A stretch of DNA of 64,000 nucleotides from Leucothrix pacifica. Its GTDB lineage: Bacteria; Pseudomonadota; Gammaproteobacteria; Thiotrichales; Thiotrichaceae. The stretch spans positions 1 to 64,000 of the forward strand of contig NZ_QGKM01000027.1 in the NCBI RefSeq assembly GCF_003172875.1, written 5' to 3'. This document shows, piece after piece, positions 36,831 through 46,726 of the stretch. Under the pieces are notes generated by a model. The model was given only the letters and a program-made list of their open reading frames with translations. It searched no databases and was not told the DNA's origin. The position numbers and the translations under genes are program-made. Positions within the stretch are counted from its first letter, which is position 1. Each line of letters opens with the position of its first letter.

Positions 36831-37673
36831 TTATTCGCTATCGCTCAAGCTAATTTGTTCGTGGGTAATCAGAATTTTACGTTGCTTGTACAAGCTACTT
36901 AGAGCACGTTTGTAATTCGCCTTACTCACTTCATAACTGCGATAGATCGCTTCCGGAGGACTTTTGTCAGTGAGCTGTGAAACACCACCATTGTTTTTCA
37001 ATTGTTGAAGAATTTTATCTTCAAGCATTTCAACCACTGTTTTCTTACTCGCTTCCAGTCGTAGGTCAATTTTGCCATCGTCTCGAATGTGTTTCACAAA
37101 ACCGGTGAGTTCAGTTCCTGGCGGAAGATCCCGGAATACTTCGTTACGAAAAATCAGACCGAGATAATCATGATTGATGACTGCCTTATAACCCAGGTCT
37201 GTCTGTCCTGAGATCAGTAGTTCGACTTGTTGTCCTACTTCTAAATCATCATCCGCTTCTTCATCTAAATAATCATAGAGTCTTGATGAGGCAATAATAC
37301 GGTTGGTGGCATCGTCGACCGATACAACCACTACATAGGATTTACCTACTTCCATCGGGCGGTCTTGTTCATTAAATGGAACCAACAAATCTTTAGGTAA
37401 GCCCCAATCCAGAAAGGCTCCGACAGGAGTAACCGAAACGACTTTTAAGTAGGCGCACTCATCAACCATTACTTTTGGGGTTTCGGTGGTGGCAATAAGG
37501 CGGTCTTCTGAGTCCAGATAAATAAACAAATCCAGCCAGTCCTGAACAATGGTGCCTTCAGGAACGTATCGTTTGGGCAGCAAAATTTCTCCAGCCTCAC
37601 CACCGTCCATGTATAAACCAAAGGTGACTTGTTTGGTAACTTGCAATCTATTGATGCGCCCGATTTCCAGCAT
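36831..37673 (-). CDS. CvfB-like S1-domain RNA-binding protein
   Basis: 280 residues from the ATG at 37673 (AGGAAG upstream; an ATG at 37715 is in frame). MLEIGRINRLQVTKQVTFGL, a tandem of S1-like OB domains (VDECAYLKVVSVTPVGAFLDWGL; LGYKAVINHDYLGLIFRNEV; TGFVKHIRDDGKIDLRLE) and a C-terminal winged helix (IYRSYEVSKANYKRALSSLY) match CvfB/YitL. RNA binding is expected; the target is unknown. Co-transcribed with ylqF. Confidence 0.88.
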   Translation of the reverse strand: MLEIGRINRLQVTKQVTFGLYMDGGEAGEILLPKRYVPEGTIVQDWLDLFIYLDSEDRLIATTETPKVMVDECAYLKVVSVTPVGAFLDWGLPKDLLVPFNEQDRPMEVGKSYVVVVSVDDATNRIIASSRLYDYLDEEADDDLEVGQQVELLISGQTDLGYKAVINHDYLGLIFRNEVFRDLPPGTELTGFVKHIRDDGKIDLRLEASKKTVVEMLEDKILQQLKNNGGVSQLTDKSPPEAIYRSYEVSKANYKRALSSLYKQRKILITHEQISLSDSE

Positions 37674-37870
37674 CGTTTCTTCCTGTTTGATAATGTAAAG
37701 CAGAGTCCTCTGCAATTGTGCATTCTATCGTTGATTCAGGCGAGTCTCCATTAAATTAAATGCTTAAGGTGCAGCAGGGTGATTTTTCAGGGATTATTTG
37801 TATAATGCGCTGGTTTTTATCATTTTAATCATGCTCCGGTTTTACGTTCCGGATCGCAGAGGTCATTGTT

Positions 37871-38863
37871 ATGTCGCAAACAGTCGTGTGCGCACTGTAT
37901 AAGTTCGTTACTTTGGAGAATTTTGAAGCACTGAGGCAGCCACTCCTTAATACCATGCTGGAAAATGAAGTGCATGGAACATTGTTGTTAGCTCAGGAAG
38001 GGATTAATGGCACCGTCGCCGGTCCTAGTCAGGGCATTGATGCAGTATTGGCATTTCTACGCAGTGACGCGCGTTTAGCGGAGCTCGACAGCAAAGAGTC
38101 ACTCACTGATGAAATGCCGTTCAAGCGAACTAAGGTGAAGCTCAAAAAAGAAATTGTCACCATGGGTGTGAAAGGTATTGATCCCAAACGCGTCGTCGGT
38201 ACTTATGTTGATCCCAAGGATTGGAATGAATTGATTAGTGATCCGGATGTGTTGTTAATCGATACCCGTAATGATTATGAGTATCAGGTCGGGACCTTTA
38301 AAAACGCCATCAACCCTAAGACAGACAGTTTCAGACAATTCCCCGCATACGTTGCGGATCATGTATTGCCACGTAAACCCAAAAAGGTAGCCATGTTCTG
38401 TACAGGTGGCATCCGTTGCGAAAAATCTACGGCATATTTGAAAGAGCAGGGTATCGATGAGGTATATCACCTTAAAGGTGGGATTCTGAAATATTTGGAA
38501 AATGTGGATGAGTCAGATACCTTATGGGAAGGCGAGTGCTTTGTGTTTGACGACCGTGTAACAGTGAACCACAAACTGGAACGTGGCGACTATGATCAAT
38601 GTCATGCGTGTCGTTTGCCGATTACCGAACAGGATAAAGCCAGCGAGAAATACCAATCTGGCGTGAGTTGTCCGGCGTGTTATGACAGTATTTCTGAGGA
38701 AAAACGTGCCCGCTTTGCTGAACGTGAGCGTCAGATTCAACTGGCTAAACAGCGTGGCGAACCGCATATTGGTGGTGACGTTGCTTCCCGGATTGAGCAG
38801 GCCAGATTAGAAAAGTTAGCCGCAAGAAAACGTCAACAAGAGCGTGACCGTTTGAAGCGTTAA
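37871..38863 (+). CDS. trhO: tRNA uridine(34) hydroxylase (rhodanese family)
   Basis: 330 residues. N-terminal TrhO domain ([14 protein letters not shown]), a rhodanese domain with active Cys in [12 protein letters not shown] (C177), and a C-terminal cysteine-rich region (CHACRLP...CPACYD) with a basic tail. TrhO makes 5-hydroxyuridine at tRNA position 34, the precursor on which CmoB (12716) acts, so two steps of cmo5U synthesis are in this window. Confidence 0.94.
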   Translation: MSQTVVCALYKFVTLENFEALRQPLLNTMLENEVHGTLLLAQEGINGTVAGPSQGIDAVLAFLRSDARLAELDSKESLTDEMPFKRTKVKLKKEIVTMGVKGIDPKRVVGTYVDPKDWNELISDPDVLLIDTRNDYEYQVGTFKNAINPKTDSFRQFPAYVADHVLPRKPKKVAMFCTGGIRCEKSTAYLKEQGIDEVYHLKGGILKYLENVDESDTLWEGECFVFDDRVTVNHKLERGDYDQCHACRLPITEQDKASEKYQSGVSCPACYDSISEEKRARFAERERQIQLAKQRGEPHIGGDVASRIEQARLEKLAARKRQQERDRLKR

Positions 38864-38915
38864 GCAGTAGATAGTTCTGTTTTACCATCGCTACCACTAA
38901 TTGTCAGGAGATAAT

Positions 38916-39638
38916 ATGTTTGAATGGATAGCCAGCCCGGAAGCCTGGATTGCGCTTGGAACTCTAACCGCACTGGAGATTGTGTTAGGGATTGATAACA
39001 TTATCTTTATCTCAATATTGGTGGCGCGCTTGCCGGATGAGCAACGTGATCGTGCCCGTAGATTGGGTATCATGCTGGCGATGGTTACAAGATTGGCATT
39101 ACTGTTCTCGATTTCGTGGGTGATGGGGCTCACCGAACCTTGGTTTACCCTTTTCGGTGAAGAGATTTCAGGACGAGATTTGATTCTGATTCTGGGTGGA
39201 TTATTCCTGCTGGCCAAATCAACCCATGAGATTCATGCCAGCGTTGAGGGTGAGCCGGAGGCTGAGCATCAGGCAGCAAAAGCAGCCTCCAGTTTTGGTA
39301 TGGTCTTGGTTCAGATTGCTATTTTGGATCTTGTGTTCTCACTGGATTCGGTAATCACTGCAGTTGGTCTGGTGGATGATGTTTCCATCATGGCGATCGC
39401 GATCGTTATTGCTGTGCTTGTGATGTTACTGGCATCTAAAGCGATTGGTGAGTTTGTTGATGAACATCCAACCATTAAAATTCTGGCGCTTTCATTCCTG
39501 ATTGTTGTCGGATTAACGTTGATGGTTGAAGGATTCGATGTCCATGTGCCAAAAGGTTACATTTACTTCGCGATGTTATTCTCACTAACGGTTGAGATGA
39601 TTAACATCCGTATGCGTAAGAAGCATTCGATCAAATAA
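38916..39638 (+). CDS. TerC family integral membrane protein
   Basis: 240 residues from the ATG at 38916 (AGGAG at 5-nt spacing; an earlier in-frame ATG at 38901 overlaps nothing useful). TerC hallmarks: LTALEIVLGIDNIIFISI, the second acidic motif ILDLVFSLDSVITAVG, about seven hydrophobic helices and an EHQAAKAASSFG loop. Family members are linked to metal (Mn) export and tellurite resistance; specificity is unknown here. Confidence 0.88.
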   Translation: MFEWIASPEAWIALGTLTALEIVLGIDNIIFISILVARLPDEQRDRARRLGIMLAMVTRLALLFSISWVMGLTEPWFTLFGEEISGRDLILILGGLFLLAKSTHEIHASVEGEPEAEHQAAKAASSFGMVLVQIAILDLVFSLDSVITAVGLVDDVSIMAIAIVIAVLVMLLASKAIGEFVDEHPTIKILALSFLIVVGLTLMVEGFDVHVPKGYIYFAMLFSLTVEMINIRMRKKHSIK

Positions 39639-39649
39639 TCTCAACAAGT

Positions 39650-39706
39650 GATCTTAAAGTGGCTTCGAACTTTTATAGTTCGAAGTACACTTAGAACAAT
39701 AAGATC
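39650..39706. repeat. Nested inverted repeat between terC and a GNAT gene
   Basis: CTTCGAACT (39663-39671) and AGTTCGAAG (39677-39685) form a 9-bp hairpin with a 5-nt loop. Outer arms AGTG/CACT and GATCTTA (39650-39656)/TAAGATC (39700-39706) extend it with bulges. There is no T-tract, so it could be a terminator or a processing or operator site. Confidence 0.5.
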
Positions 39707-39748
39707 TGCTATAGCGGACCCATATTTTTATCCAATTGGGGAATGAAA

Positions 39749-40246
39749 GTGGTCAATCCAGCGTCCATTGAGTTTAAGCGTGCTGATTTACAGCGGGATA
39801 TGAACAGTTGTATTGAGTTTCGAAAAGACTCGTTTCGTATTAACTACGGTAATGAAAAGTCTTTCGAAACCGAGATGGGGGAGCAGGGTGAAGCATATGC
39901 TGACCGCCTGACTGAATTTCAACAACAATACCCCTACGGTGTCATCCATGTGTGGCGTGGCGACAACATCATTGGTCAGATTGAGTTCAGAGTAGAAGAG
40001 CTATTTACTGACAAAGCGTTTATCCCACTTTTTTATCTGATACCTGAGGAGCGAGGCTCTGGTATTGGCTCGTTAATGCATGATTACCTGATTCAAACCT
40101 TACGTGAACAAGGCTGCAATGGCGCGAGAATACTAGTGAGTTCTGGTAATGACCGCGGTGTTGCTTTTTATAAAAAACATGGCTGGCGTTATGCTAAACC
40201 TGACCTCAGCAATTCGCATGTTGATATTTACCAGCTGAACTTTTAA
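39749..40246 (+). CDS. GNAT family N-acetyltransferase
   Basis: 165 residues from the GTG at 39749, which lies 6 nt after GGGGA; the ATG at 39743 is too close to that SD. Core GNAT pattern: GQIEFRVEELF, FYLIPEERGSGIGSLMHDYL (acetyl-CoA loop) and GARILVSSGNDRGVAFYKKHGW. Substrate unknown. The stop shares a base with the next start (TAATG), so it is coupled to the methyltransferase. Confidence 0.85.
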   Translation: MVNPASIEFKRADLQRDMNSCIEFRKDSFRINYGNEKSFETEMGEQGEAYADRLTEFQQQYPYGVIHVWRGDNIIGQIEFRVEELFTDKAFIPLFYLIPEERGSGIGSLMHDYLIQTLREQGCNGARILVSSGNDRGVAFYKKHGWRYAKPDLSNSHVDIYQLNF

Positions 40247-40905
40247 TGACGGAATCTCCCGGTCATTGTCCGCTGTGTGCAGACAATTCGCTTACTCATT
40301 ATTCACAAGACAGTTACCGTGATTACTGGCAGTGTGGTCAGTGCAAACTTGTATTTGTTGCAGCCGCTCAACATGTCAACGAATCCGACGAAAAGCTGCG
40401 TTACGACTTACACCAAAACTCTATTCATGATGAAGGCTATTGCACATTTCTGGGGCAGCTACTGGAGCCGCTATCAGAACGATTAGCAGATGCCTCTGAA
40501 GGGCTGGATTTTGGATGTGGACCGGGACCAACATTATCGCTTCTGCTTGAGCGGAAAGGCTTTAAAGTCAACTGCTATGATAAATACTATCTTCCGGATA
40601 AAAAATTACTCACAAAGCAATACGACTTCATTACTTCGACGGAAGTTTTAGAGCATTTACGTGAACCTCGCGTAACAATTGACCGACTCATTAATTGTCT
40701 GAAGCCCGGTGCTTATCTGGGTGTCATGACCCAGCTTTTACCAGCACCTGATCAATTCTCTGAATGGCATTACAAGAAAGATCAAACCCATATTTGTTTC
40801 TATTCTGATGACACATTCAAGTGGATTGCAAAACACTGGCGCTTAAAGCTCGAAATCCTTAGCAGAGATGTAATAATTCTTCAACGCTGGGAACTAAATG
40901 TTTGA
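40246..40905 (+). CDS. Class I methyltransferase with N-terminal zinc ribbon
   Basis: 219 residues. CPLC (8-11) and CGQC (30-33) form a zinc-ribbon. The SAM motif GLDFGCGPGPTLSLLLERKG, the ITSTEVLEHL motif and HWRLKL near the end define a Rossmann methyltransferase of the Methyltransf_23 type. Substrate unknown. It is coupled to the GNAT gene, so both may modify the same target. Confidence 0.85.
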   Translation: MTESPGHCPLCADNSLTHYSQDSYRDYWQCGQCKLVFVAAAQHVNESDEKLRYDLHQNSIHDEGYCTFLGQLLEPLSERLADASEGLDFGCGPGPTLSLLLERKGFKVNCYDKYYLPDKKLLTKQYDFITSTEVLEHLREPRVTIDRLINCLKPGAYLGVMTQLLPAPDQFSEWHYKKDQTHICFYSDDTFKWIAKHWRLKLEILSRDVIILQRWELNV

Positions 40906-40951
40906 TTTCATAATCAAATCAGCACAACCATAATTTGGAGAGGCTGAACCA

Positions 40952-41386
40952 ATGAACCTTAAAAAAGTGCCGTTAAAGGCAATATCTGTTATCGCATTAT
41001 CAGGAATCTTTCTGGTCGCTTGCGACGATACACGCGTAAGAATATCTGCTGATAGCGGGCACGGATATTCAGGGCCAAGGCACCATCATGGTCACATTAC
41101 ACGTACACCGCACAACCATCGTGTATCTTTCGATTCGGCTTTGGGTATGTATATCGTATTAGGGCTTGCAAATACTTACTGGAATAATGGTCACTATTAT
41201 CGCTATCACGGAAACGTCTGGCAGCGTTCATCGGATTATCGCCGGTGGCGCAGAATGCAAAGAAGCCATGTACCATCCATTTTGTACAAGCGTCATTATA
41301 ATGTGCATCGCGGCCACACTAGTCACAACGGCCGGACACGCATTACTCGTCCGAATAGACGTCATGATGTTCGTTGGGTTCATTAG
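40952..41386 (+). CDS. His/Arg-rich lipoprotein
   Basis: 144 residues. Lipobox FLVAC with Cys at ~24 follows a basic N-terminus and hydrophobic core. DDTR after the Cys is compatible with inner-membrane retention by the Asp+2 rule. The mature part is rich in His, Arg, Tyr and Asn (PRHHHGHITRTPHNH; YWNNGHYYRYHGNVW). No known domain is visible. Metal binding is possible by composition. Confidence 0.75.
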   Translation: MNLKKVPLKAISVIALSGIFLVACDDTRVRISADSGHGYSGPRHHHGHITRTPHNHRVSFDSALGMYIVLGLANTYWNNGHYYRYHGNVWQRSSDYRRWRRMQRSHVPSILYKRHYNVHRGHTSHNGRTRITRPNRRHDVRWVH

Positions 41387-41403
41387 TTAAAAGACCATTC
41401 AGT

Positions 41404-41426
41404 GCGCAGAGCTGGTAGTTCTGCGC
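41404..41426 (+). terminator. Hairpin after the His-rich lipoprotein gene
   Basis: GCGCAGA (41404-41410) pairs with TCTGCGC (41420-41426) over a 9-nt loop, 18 bp after the stop. It lacks a T-tract. Confidence 0.35.
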
Positions 41427-41448
41427 TCAGAATACTATAGTTAGAAAG

Positions 41449-41465
41449 GGTCACACTGTGTGACC
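41449..41465. promoter_or_regulatory. 17-bp perfect palindrome upstream of the DUF937 gene
   Basis: GGTCACACTGTGTGACC: two 8-bp arms around one central base, 30 bp before the DUF937 start. It looks like a dimeric-regulator operator. It could also fold as an RNA hairpin with a 3-nt loop. Confidence 0.45.
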
Positions 41466-41495
41466 TCAAAAGAGAAGGGTAAAGGAGAAAGAACT

Positions 41496-42038
41496 TTGAA
41501 TATTACAGATTTGCTATTAGGCAGTCAGAGCTCAGATGCAGTCGGCGCGCTGGCAAAGCAATTTGGCATTAGTGAGTCACAGGCACGTGATGCAGTGTCT
41601 TCATTAGCACCATCATTGTCTCGTGGCATGCAGCATCGCACTAAAGAATCTGCTGGTTTAGATAGTCTGATTAATGCTTTGGGTAAAGGTAACCATGCCA
41701 GATATATCGATGATCCGGGTGTCCTTGGTCGTCAGGAAACCATTGATGATGGTAACTCAATTTTAGGCCATGTCTTCGGTAGTAAAGATGTCAGCCGCAA
41801 TGTTGCAAAGCATGCAGCACAAGAGACCGGACTTGGCTCAACTCTTTTGAAAAAGATGCTACCTGTTGTAGCAACCATGGTAATGGGTACACTCGGCAAG
41901 AAGATTTTGGGTGGTGGTACTGCTGCACCTGCACGCCAGCAATCATCAGGTATTCTAGGTACTTTGTTGGACTCAGATCGCGACGGTTCGATCATGGATG
42001 ATGTATTAGGAATGGCGTTTAAAGCAGCTTTCCGTTAA
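41496..42038 (+). CDS. DUF937 protein
   Basis: 180 residues from a TTG start with AAAGGAGA at the right distance; this gives the usual DUF937 beginning (LNITDLLLG). The frame is open to a GTG at 41460. Features: SDAVGALAKQFGISESQARDAVSSLAPSL, GNSILGHVFGSKDVSRNVA, LLKKMLPVVATMVMGTLGKK and a C-terminal LLDSDRDGSIMDDVLGMAF. DUF937 proteins have no known enzyme activity. A strong terminator follows. Confidence 0.82.
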   Translation: MNITDLLLGSQSSDAVGALAKQFGISESQARDAVSSLAPSLSRGMQHRTKESAGLDSLINALGKGNHARYIDDPGVLGRQETIDDGNSILGHVFGSKDVSRNVAKHAAQETGLGSTLLKKMLPVVATMVMGTLGKKILGGGTAAPARQQSSGILGTLLDSDRDGSIMDDVLGMAFKAAFR

Positions 42039-42054
42039 TACTCTCTACACCAGT

Positions 42055-42091
42055 AAGGCCGGATAGGTATTAGCTTATCCGGCCTTTTTTT
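42055..42091 (+). terminator. Rho-independent terminator of the DUF937 gene
   Basis: AAGGCCGGATA and TATCCGGCCTT form a stem of about 11 bp followed by T7. Confidence 0.93.
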
Positions 42092-42095
42092 ATGC

Positions 42096-44168
42096 CTATA
42101 ATTTATTGTCAGCGATGTCTAGTTGATCCAGTAAGAAAGCATAGTCGAATGCCAAATCTTTCAAATAGGCATAGCGACCAGAAGAGGCAAAGTGACCTGC
42201 TCCCATATGCATATGTAAATAAAGCGGGTTGTTGTCGGTTTTATTTGCACGTAGCTTCGCCACCCATTTGGCTGGCTCCCAATATTGCACTCTAGGATCA
42301 TTCAGGCCCGCAGTTACCAGTATTGCTGGGTAGTCTTGCGCAGTCACATTGTCATAAGGCGAATACGACAGCATGTAATGGTAGTATTCCTCATCTTTGG
42401 GGTTTCCCCACTCTTCAAACTCGCCAATCGTGAGCGGGATTGATTCGTCCAGCATCGTATTAATCACATCCACAAATGGCACACCAGCCAGTGCGACATG
42501 GAATAGTTCCGGTGCCATATTCAACACCGCACCCATTAGCAAACCACCTGCACTGCGTCCCTCAGTCGAAAGCTTTTGAGCTTGTGTGTAGTTCTCAGCA
42601 ATTAGATGTTTTGCACAGCTGATAAAGTCGGTGAAGGTGTTTTTCTTGTTTAGAAACTTGCCATCCTCATACCAGCTACGACCATAGATTTCTTCGCCAC
42701 GAATGTGTGCGATGGCGTAAACCATGCCTCGGTCTAATAAACTCAGACGTGTCGTTGAAAATGTTGGCTCTATCGTATGCCCGTAGGAACCATATCCATA
42801 AAGATGGCAGTAAGTGGGCGAGCCTGTCCATGCTGATTTACGGTAAACCAGTGAGATAGGGATTTGCGTGCCATCATCTGCAGTGGCGAATATGCGTTCA
42901 CTGGTGTACAGACTTGCATCGTAGCCGGGAACCTTGGTTTGTTTCATCAGCTCACGCTCGTGTGTATTCATGTCGTAGTCAAAGGTAGACATGGGGGTTA
43001 CCAGTGAGGTGTAAACGAAACGTAATGTGTTGGTATTGAACTCGGGGTTGGCTGCTGGCCCAACGCTGTAAATGGGTTCAGGCAGGCTAATAGTATGAGT
43101 CGATTGGTCTGCTAATTTGGTGACTCTTAGGTGATGCAGTCCGCCTTCGCGTTCGTAACGCACCATGAACTCATTAAATAGCTCAATGTGTTCCAATTGC
43201 ACATCATCACGATGTGGGATCAGTGTTTCCCAGTGTGCTTGTGATGGCGTTTCAACCGGGCAGGTGACTAGCTTTTGATTAGTCGCCTTATCAGCATTGG
43301 TCAGAACGTAGAAGAATCCGTTATGGTGCTCTACTGAGTAACGTAGCCCGGTGACGCGCTTTTGTATTGGTGTTGCTGCTTGCGTAATTGCATCGGTCGG
43401 TATGAAATGGTACTCAGTGGTTTCAATACTCGCTGAGGTGATGAATAAATACTTTTCATCCTTGCTCAGGCCAGCTGACACATTAAACAGACCATCGTCG
43501 TCATGAAAGATCAGCGTATCGTCCGACTGGGAAGTTTTGAGAGTATGGCGGTAAAGTTTATCACTGCGTTTGGTATCAGATTCTTCCGTTGTGTAAAATA
43601 AGGTGTTGCTGTCGCCCCAGCTAACGGTTCCGGCATTATTCTCCAGCTTGTCATTCAGTAATACACCACTGGATAAGTGTTTCACCTGAATAGTATAGGT
43701 TTCAGCACCGGTCGTGTCTGTCGAGTAGGCTAGCCATTGGTGGTCAGGGCTCACTTCCAGAGCACCGAGTTCAAAATAGTCGTGCCCACCAGACTCCGCT
43801 AACTCATTTTCATCAAGCAGCACTTCCTCTTCTGCATCGAGTGACAGATGTTTGCGGTAGTGAGCCCAATACTGTTTACCTTCATCAATACGGTGGTAAT
43901 AAAAATAATCACCGACTTTTACCGGGGTAGAGGCATCGTTTTCTTCAATATGACTTAACATCTCATTGTACAGCTCGGTTTGTAGCGAGTCTGTATGTTT
44001 CATATTGGCTTGCGTGTATGCGTTTTCTGCATCCAGATATGCCTTTACCTCATCGGACTCCTTGTTTCTTATCCATGCATAGTCGTCAGTGCGTTGGTGG
44101 TTGTGAATTGTGGTGGTGACGGGATGTTTAGTAGCGACAGGCGGGGTGATCGTTTTTTTGTTATCCAT
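42096..44168 (-). CDS. ptrB: Oligopeptidase B (S9A prolyl oligopeptidase family)
   Basis: 690 residues, family length. N-terminal beta-propeller followed by an alpha/beta-hydrolase domain with Ser in GRSAGG (S539), Asp in AGLNDPRVQYWEP (D624) and His in HMGAGHFASSGR (H659). YGSYGHTIEP and HIRGEEIYGRSWYEDGK are typical of oligopeptidase B. It cuts small peptides after basic residues in the cytosol. It is monocistronic. Confidence 0.96.
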   Translation of the reverse strand: MDNKKTITPPVATKHPVTTTIHNHQRTDDYAWIRNKESDEVKAYLDAENAYTQANMKHTDSLQTELYNEMLSHIEENDASTPVKVGDYFYYHRIDEGKQYWAHYRKHLSLDAEEEVLLDENELAESGGHDYFELGALEVSPDHQWLAYSTDTTGAETYTIQVKHLSSGVLLNDKLENNAGTVSWGDSNTLFYTTEESDTKRSDKLYRHTLKTSQSDDTLIFHDDDGLFNVSAGLSKDEKYLFITSASIETTEYHFIPTDAITQAATPIQKRVTGLRYSVEHHNGFFYVLTNADKATNQKLVTCPVETPSQAHWETLIPHRDDVQLEHIELFNEFMVRYEREGGLHHLRVTKLADQSTHTISLPEPIYSVGPAANPEFNTNTLRFVYTSLVTPMSTFDYDMNTHERELMKQTKVPGYDASLYTSERIFATADDGTQIPISLVYRKSAWTGSPTYCHLYGYGSYGHTIEPTFSTTRLSLLDRGMVYAIAHIRGEEIYGRSWYEDGKFLNKKNTFTDFISCAKHLIAENYTQAQKLSTEGRSAGGLLMGAVLNMAPELFHVALAGVPFVDVINTMLDESIPLTIGEFEEWGNPKDEEYYHYMLSYSPYDNVTAQDYPAILVTAGLNDPRVQYWEPAKWVAKLRANKTDNNPLYLHMHMGAGHFASSGRYAYLKDLAFDYAFLLDQLDIADNKL

Positions 44169-44325
44169 GAATGAGGCTCGATATAGTAAAAAGTCGTTAT
44201 AATTTACACAGCTGCTGAGTCAACTATACACCCCGCCATTCGTAAATAGAATCAATTGACCGTTGCGGTTAATTACTGCGTTGAGTCGTTTTTTTTTAAT
44301 ACTAACTGTGCTAATAATAGCGGCC

Positions 44326-45114
44326 ATGAATAAACAGAAAAATACACCTTCGAAGGGTGTTTACATACTTCCGAATTTAATAACAACCGCGGCAATGTTC
44401 AGCGGTTTTTATGCCATTATAGCTGCCATGAACGGGCGTTTTGAGGATGCCGCAGTCGCCGTGTTTGTCGCAATGGTGCTCGATGGTGCGGATGGCCGGG
44501 TAGCGCGTTGGACTAATACACAGTCAGAATTCGGCGCTCAGTATGACAGCCTGTCTGATTTGGTGTCTTTTGGTGTGGCTCCGGCAGTCGTCATTTACCA
44601 GTGGGCGCTGGTACATATGGCAAATTTCTCACCGTCATGGGGCAAGGTCGGTTGGATGGCTGCCTTCATTTATGTCGCATGTGGAGCGTTACGTCTGGCA
44701 CGCTTCAATGTACAGATTGAAGAGGTGGACAAGCGTTATTTTGTTGGTCTGCCAAGTCCTGCCTCTGCCGCGATAATGGTTGGCATGGTCTGGTTTTTTC
44801 AGGACTTAGATGTAACAGGCAGGTCAGTACAAATTCCGGCATTAATCATGACGATAGCCGCAGGTCTGCTCATGGTGAGTAACGTGTTGTACACCAGTTT
44901 TAAAGACTTTGATTATCGCAGTAAAGTGCCTTATATCGCTATTTTGGCGGTGGTACTGGCGTTTGCCTTGGCAGCGATTGATCCACCAAAGGTCTTATTC
45001 AGTGTGTTCCTGATTTATGCATTGTCAGGCCCGGTATTTTGGCTACTGCGCCACTTTGGTTATGTGAAAACTGTCCCAACAATTACGTTGCCAAAAGATG
45101 AAGACGAAGAATAA
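44326..45114 (+). CDS. pssA: CDP-diacylglycerol--serine O-phosphatidyltransferase
   Basis: 262 residues from the ATG at 44326; the frame stays open to a TTG at 44263, but a T9 run and promoter-like sequence lie between. The CDP-alcohol motif DGADGRVARWT..SEFGAQYDSLSD is intact. Several membrane helices, with YILPNLITTAAMFSGF before them. It makes phosphatidylserine for Psd (31204). It has the integral-membrane (type II) form, not E. coli-type PssA. Confidence 0.93.
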   Translation: MNKQKNTPSKGVYILPNLITTAAMFSGFYAIIAAMNGRFEDAAVAVFVAMVLDGADGRVARWTNTQSEFGAQYDSLSDLVSFGVAPAVVIYQWALVHMANFSPSWGKVGWMAAFIYVACGALRLARFNVQIEEVDKRYFVGLPSPASAAIMVGMVWFFQDLDVTGRSVQIPALIMTIAAGLLMVSNVLYTSFKDFDYRSKVPYIAILAVVLAFALAAIDPPKVLFSVFLIYALSGPVFWLLRHFGYVKTVPTITLPKDEDEE

Positions 45115-45175
45115 CTCGTTGCTCCGGCAAAACAGATGGCTGTGACGACACAGCAAAAGAATAAGGTAAGTGAAA

Positions 45176-46723
45176 ATGTCCGATGATCGTTTAATAGTGT
45201 TTGATACAACCCTGCGTGATGGCGAACAAAGTCCGGGTTGTTCGATGACGCTGGAAGAAAAAGTCCGTATTGCAAAAATGTTGGAAAAAATGCGGGTTGA
45301 TGTTATCGAAGCAGGTTTTCCGGCGGCTAGTCCGGGGGATTTTGCATCGGTTCAGGCTGTCGCGAAGGCTGTGCAGGGTAGCACCATTTGCGGGCTGGCT
45401 CGCGCCATGGAGCGTGATATCGAGCGTGTTGCTGAAGCCATCAAGCCTGCTGCATCCGGACGTATTCATACCTTCCTGGCCACATCGCCGATTCACATGC
45501 GCGATAAATTACGCATGGAGCCGGATCAGGTTGTTGAGCAGGCTGTCAAAGCGGTTAAATATGCACGTCAGTTTACTGACAACGTTGAGTTCTCTCCAGA
45601 GGATGCAGGGCGCTCTGAATTTGATTTCTTGTGCCGTGTGATCGAGAAAGTCATCGATGCAGGTGCAACCACTATCAATATTCCGGATACCGTTGGTTAT
45701 ACCATTCCATTTCAGTTTGGCGACCTGATCGCTCGACTCATCGACAATATTCCGAACTCAGACAAAGCGGTATTCTCCGTGCATTGCCACAATGATTTAG
45801 GCTTGGCGGTGAGTAACTCACTCGCAGCTGTCCTCAGCGGTGCACGTCAGGTGGAATGTACCATCAATGGCTTGGGTGAGCGTGCAGGTAATGCGGCGCT
45901 GGAAGAAGTTGTCATGGCAGTCCGCACGCGTAACGATGTGTTTAATTGCGATACTAATATTGATTCGACATTGATCGTCCCAACCTCACGGCTTGTCTCT
46001 TCCGTGACTGGTTTCATGGTGCAGCCAAACAAAGCAATTGTTGGCGCGAATGCATTTGCCCATGAGTCGGGAATTCATCAGGATGGCGTGCTTAAGTCTC
46101 GTGAAACTTACGAAATCATGCGGGCGCAAGATGTTGGATGGTCAGACAATAAAATTGTCCTTGGTAAACATTCCGGCCGTAATGCGCTGAAAAGTCGTTT
46201 GTCAGAACTCGGTATTGATGTTGAATCTGAAGCCGAACTCAATGAAATATTTGCTCGCTTTAAGGATTTAGCTGATCTTAAGCATGAGGTGTTTGATGAG
46301 GATTTGCGTGTCATCGCAAATGAATCACAGCTGGAACCAGATCAGGCAAGGTTTGTGCTGATTTCCTCACATGTTTGCTCCGAAACCGGAGAAACGCCGG
46401 AAGCGACATTAACATTGTCAGTCGATGGTGAAGAGAAGCAAGGGAAGGCCTCAGGTGACGGAATAGTCGATGCTGTGTACTCGGCGATCAAGTCGATCAC
46501 AGGCAGTAGTGCCACACTAGAGCTGTATTCCGTGAATGCCGTGACTCAAGGCACAGATTCACAAGGTGAGGTGACTGTCCGCTTGGAAAAAGACGGTCGT
46601 CTGTTCTACGGCAATGGTGCGCATACCGATATTATTGTTGCATCGGCTAAAGCTTACATTGATGCGCTGAATAAAATCGCTAATCAGGTTGAGCGTGAAC
46701 ACCCACAAATGAGCGGCGTGTAA
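45176..46723 (+). CDS. leuA: 2-isopropylmalate synthase
   Basis: 515 residues from the ATG at 45176 (AAGG upstream; a GTG at 45170 is in frame). LeuA hallmarks: [73 protein letters not shown], and the C-terminal regulatory domain ([19 protein letters not shown]) for leucine feedback. First committed step of leucine synthesis. I see no leader peptide; only 61 bp separate it from pssA, so the two may share a transcript. Confidence 0.96.
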   Translation: MSDDRLIVFDTTLRDGEQSPGCSMTLEEKVRIAKMLEKMRVDVIEAGFPAASPGDFASVQAVAKAVQGSTICGLARAMERDIERVAEAIKPAASGRIHTFLATSPIHMRDKLRMEPDQVVEQAVKAVKYARQFTDNVEFSPEDAGRSEFDFLCRVIEKVIDAGATTINIPDTVGYTIPFQFGDLIARLIDNIPNSDKAVFSVHCHNDLGLAVSNSLAAVLSGARQVECTINGLGERAGNAALEEVVMAVRTRNDVFNCDTNIDSTLIVPTSRLVSSVTGFMVQPNKAIVGANAFAHESGIHQDGVLKSRETYEIMRAQDVGWSDNKIVLGKHSGRNALKSRLSELGIDVESEAELNEIFARFKDLADLKHEVFDEDLRVIANESQLEPDQARFVLISSHVCSETGETPEATLTLSVDGEEKQGKASGDGIVDAVYSAIKSITGSSATLELYSVNAVTQGTDSQGEVTVRLEKDGRLFYGNGAHTDIIVASAKAYIDALNKIANQVEREHPQMSGV

Positions 46724-46726
46724 TCC

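Noticed and set aside
44263-44325. N-terminal extension of PssA from a TTG
   Set aside because: Contains a T9 run and looks like promoter; ATG at 44326 gives a normal length.
45115-45175. Leucine leader peptide/attenuator before leuA
   Set aside because: The gap is only 61 bp and has no Leu-codon run or terminator hairpin.
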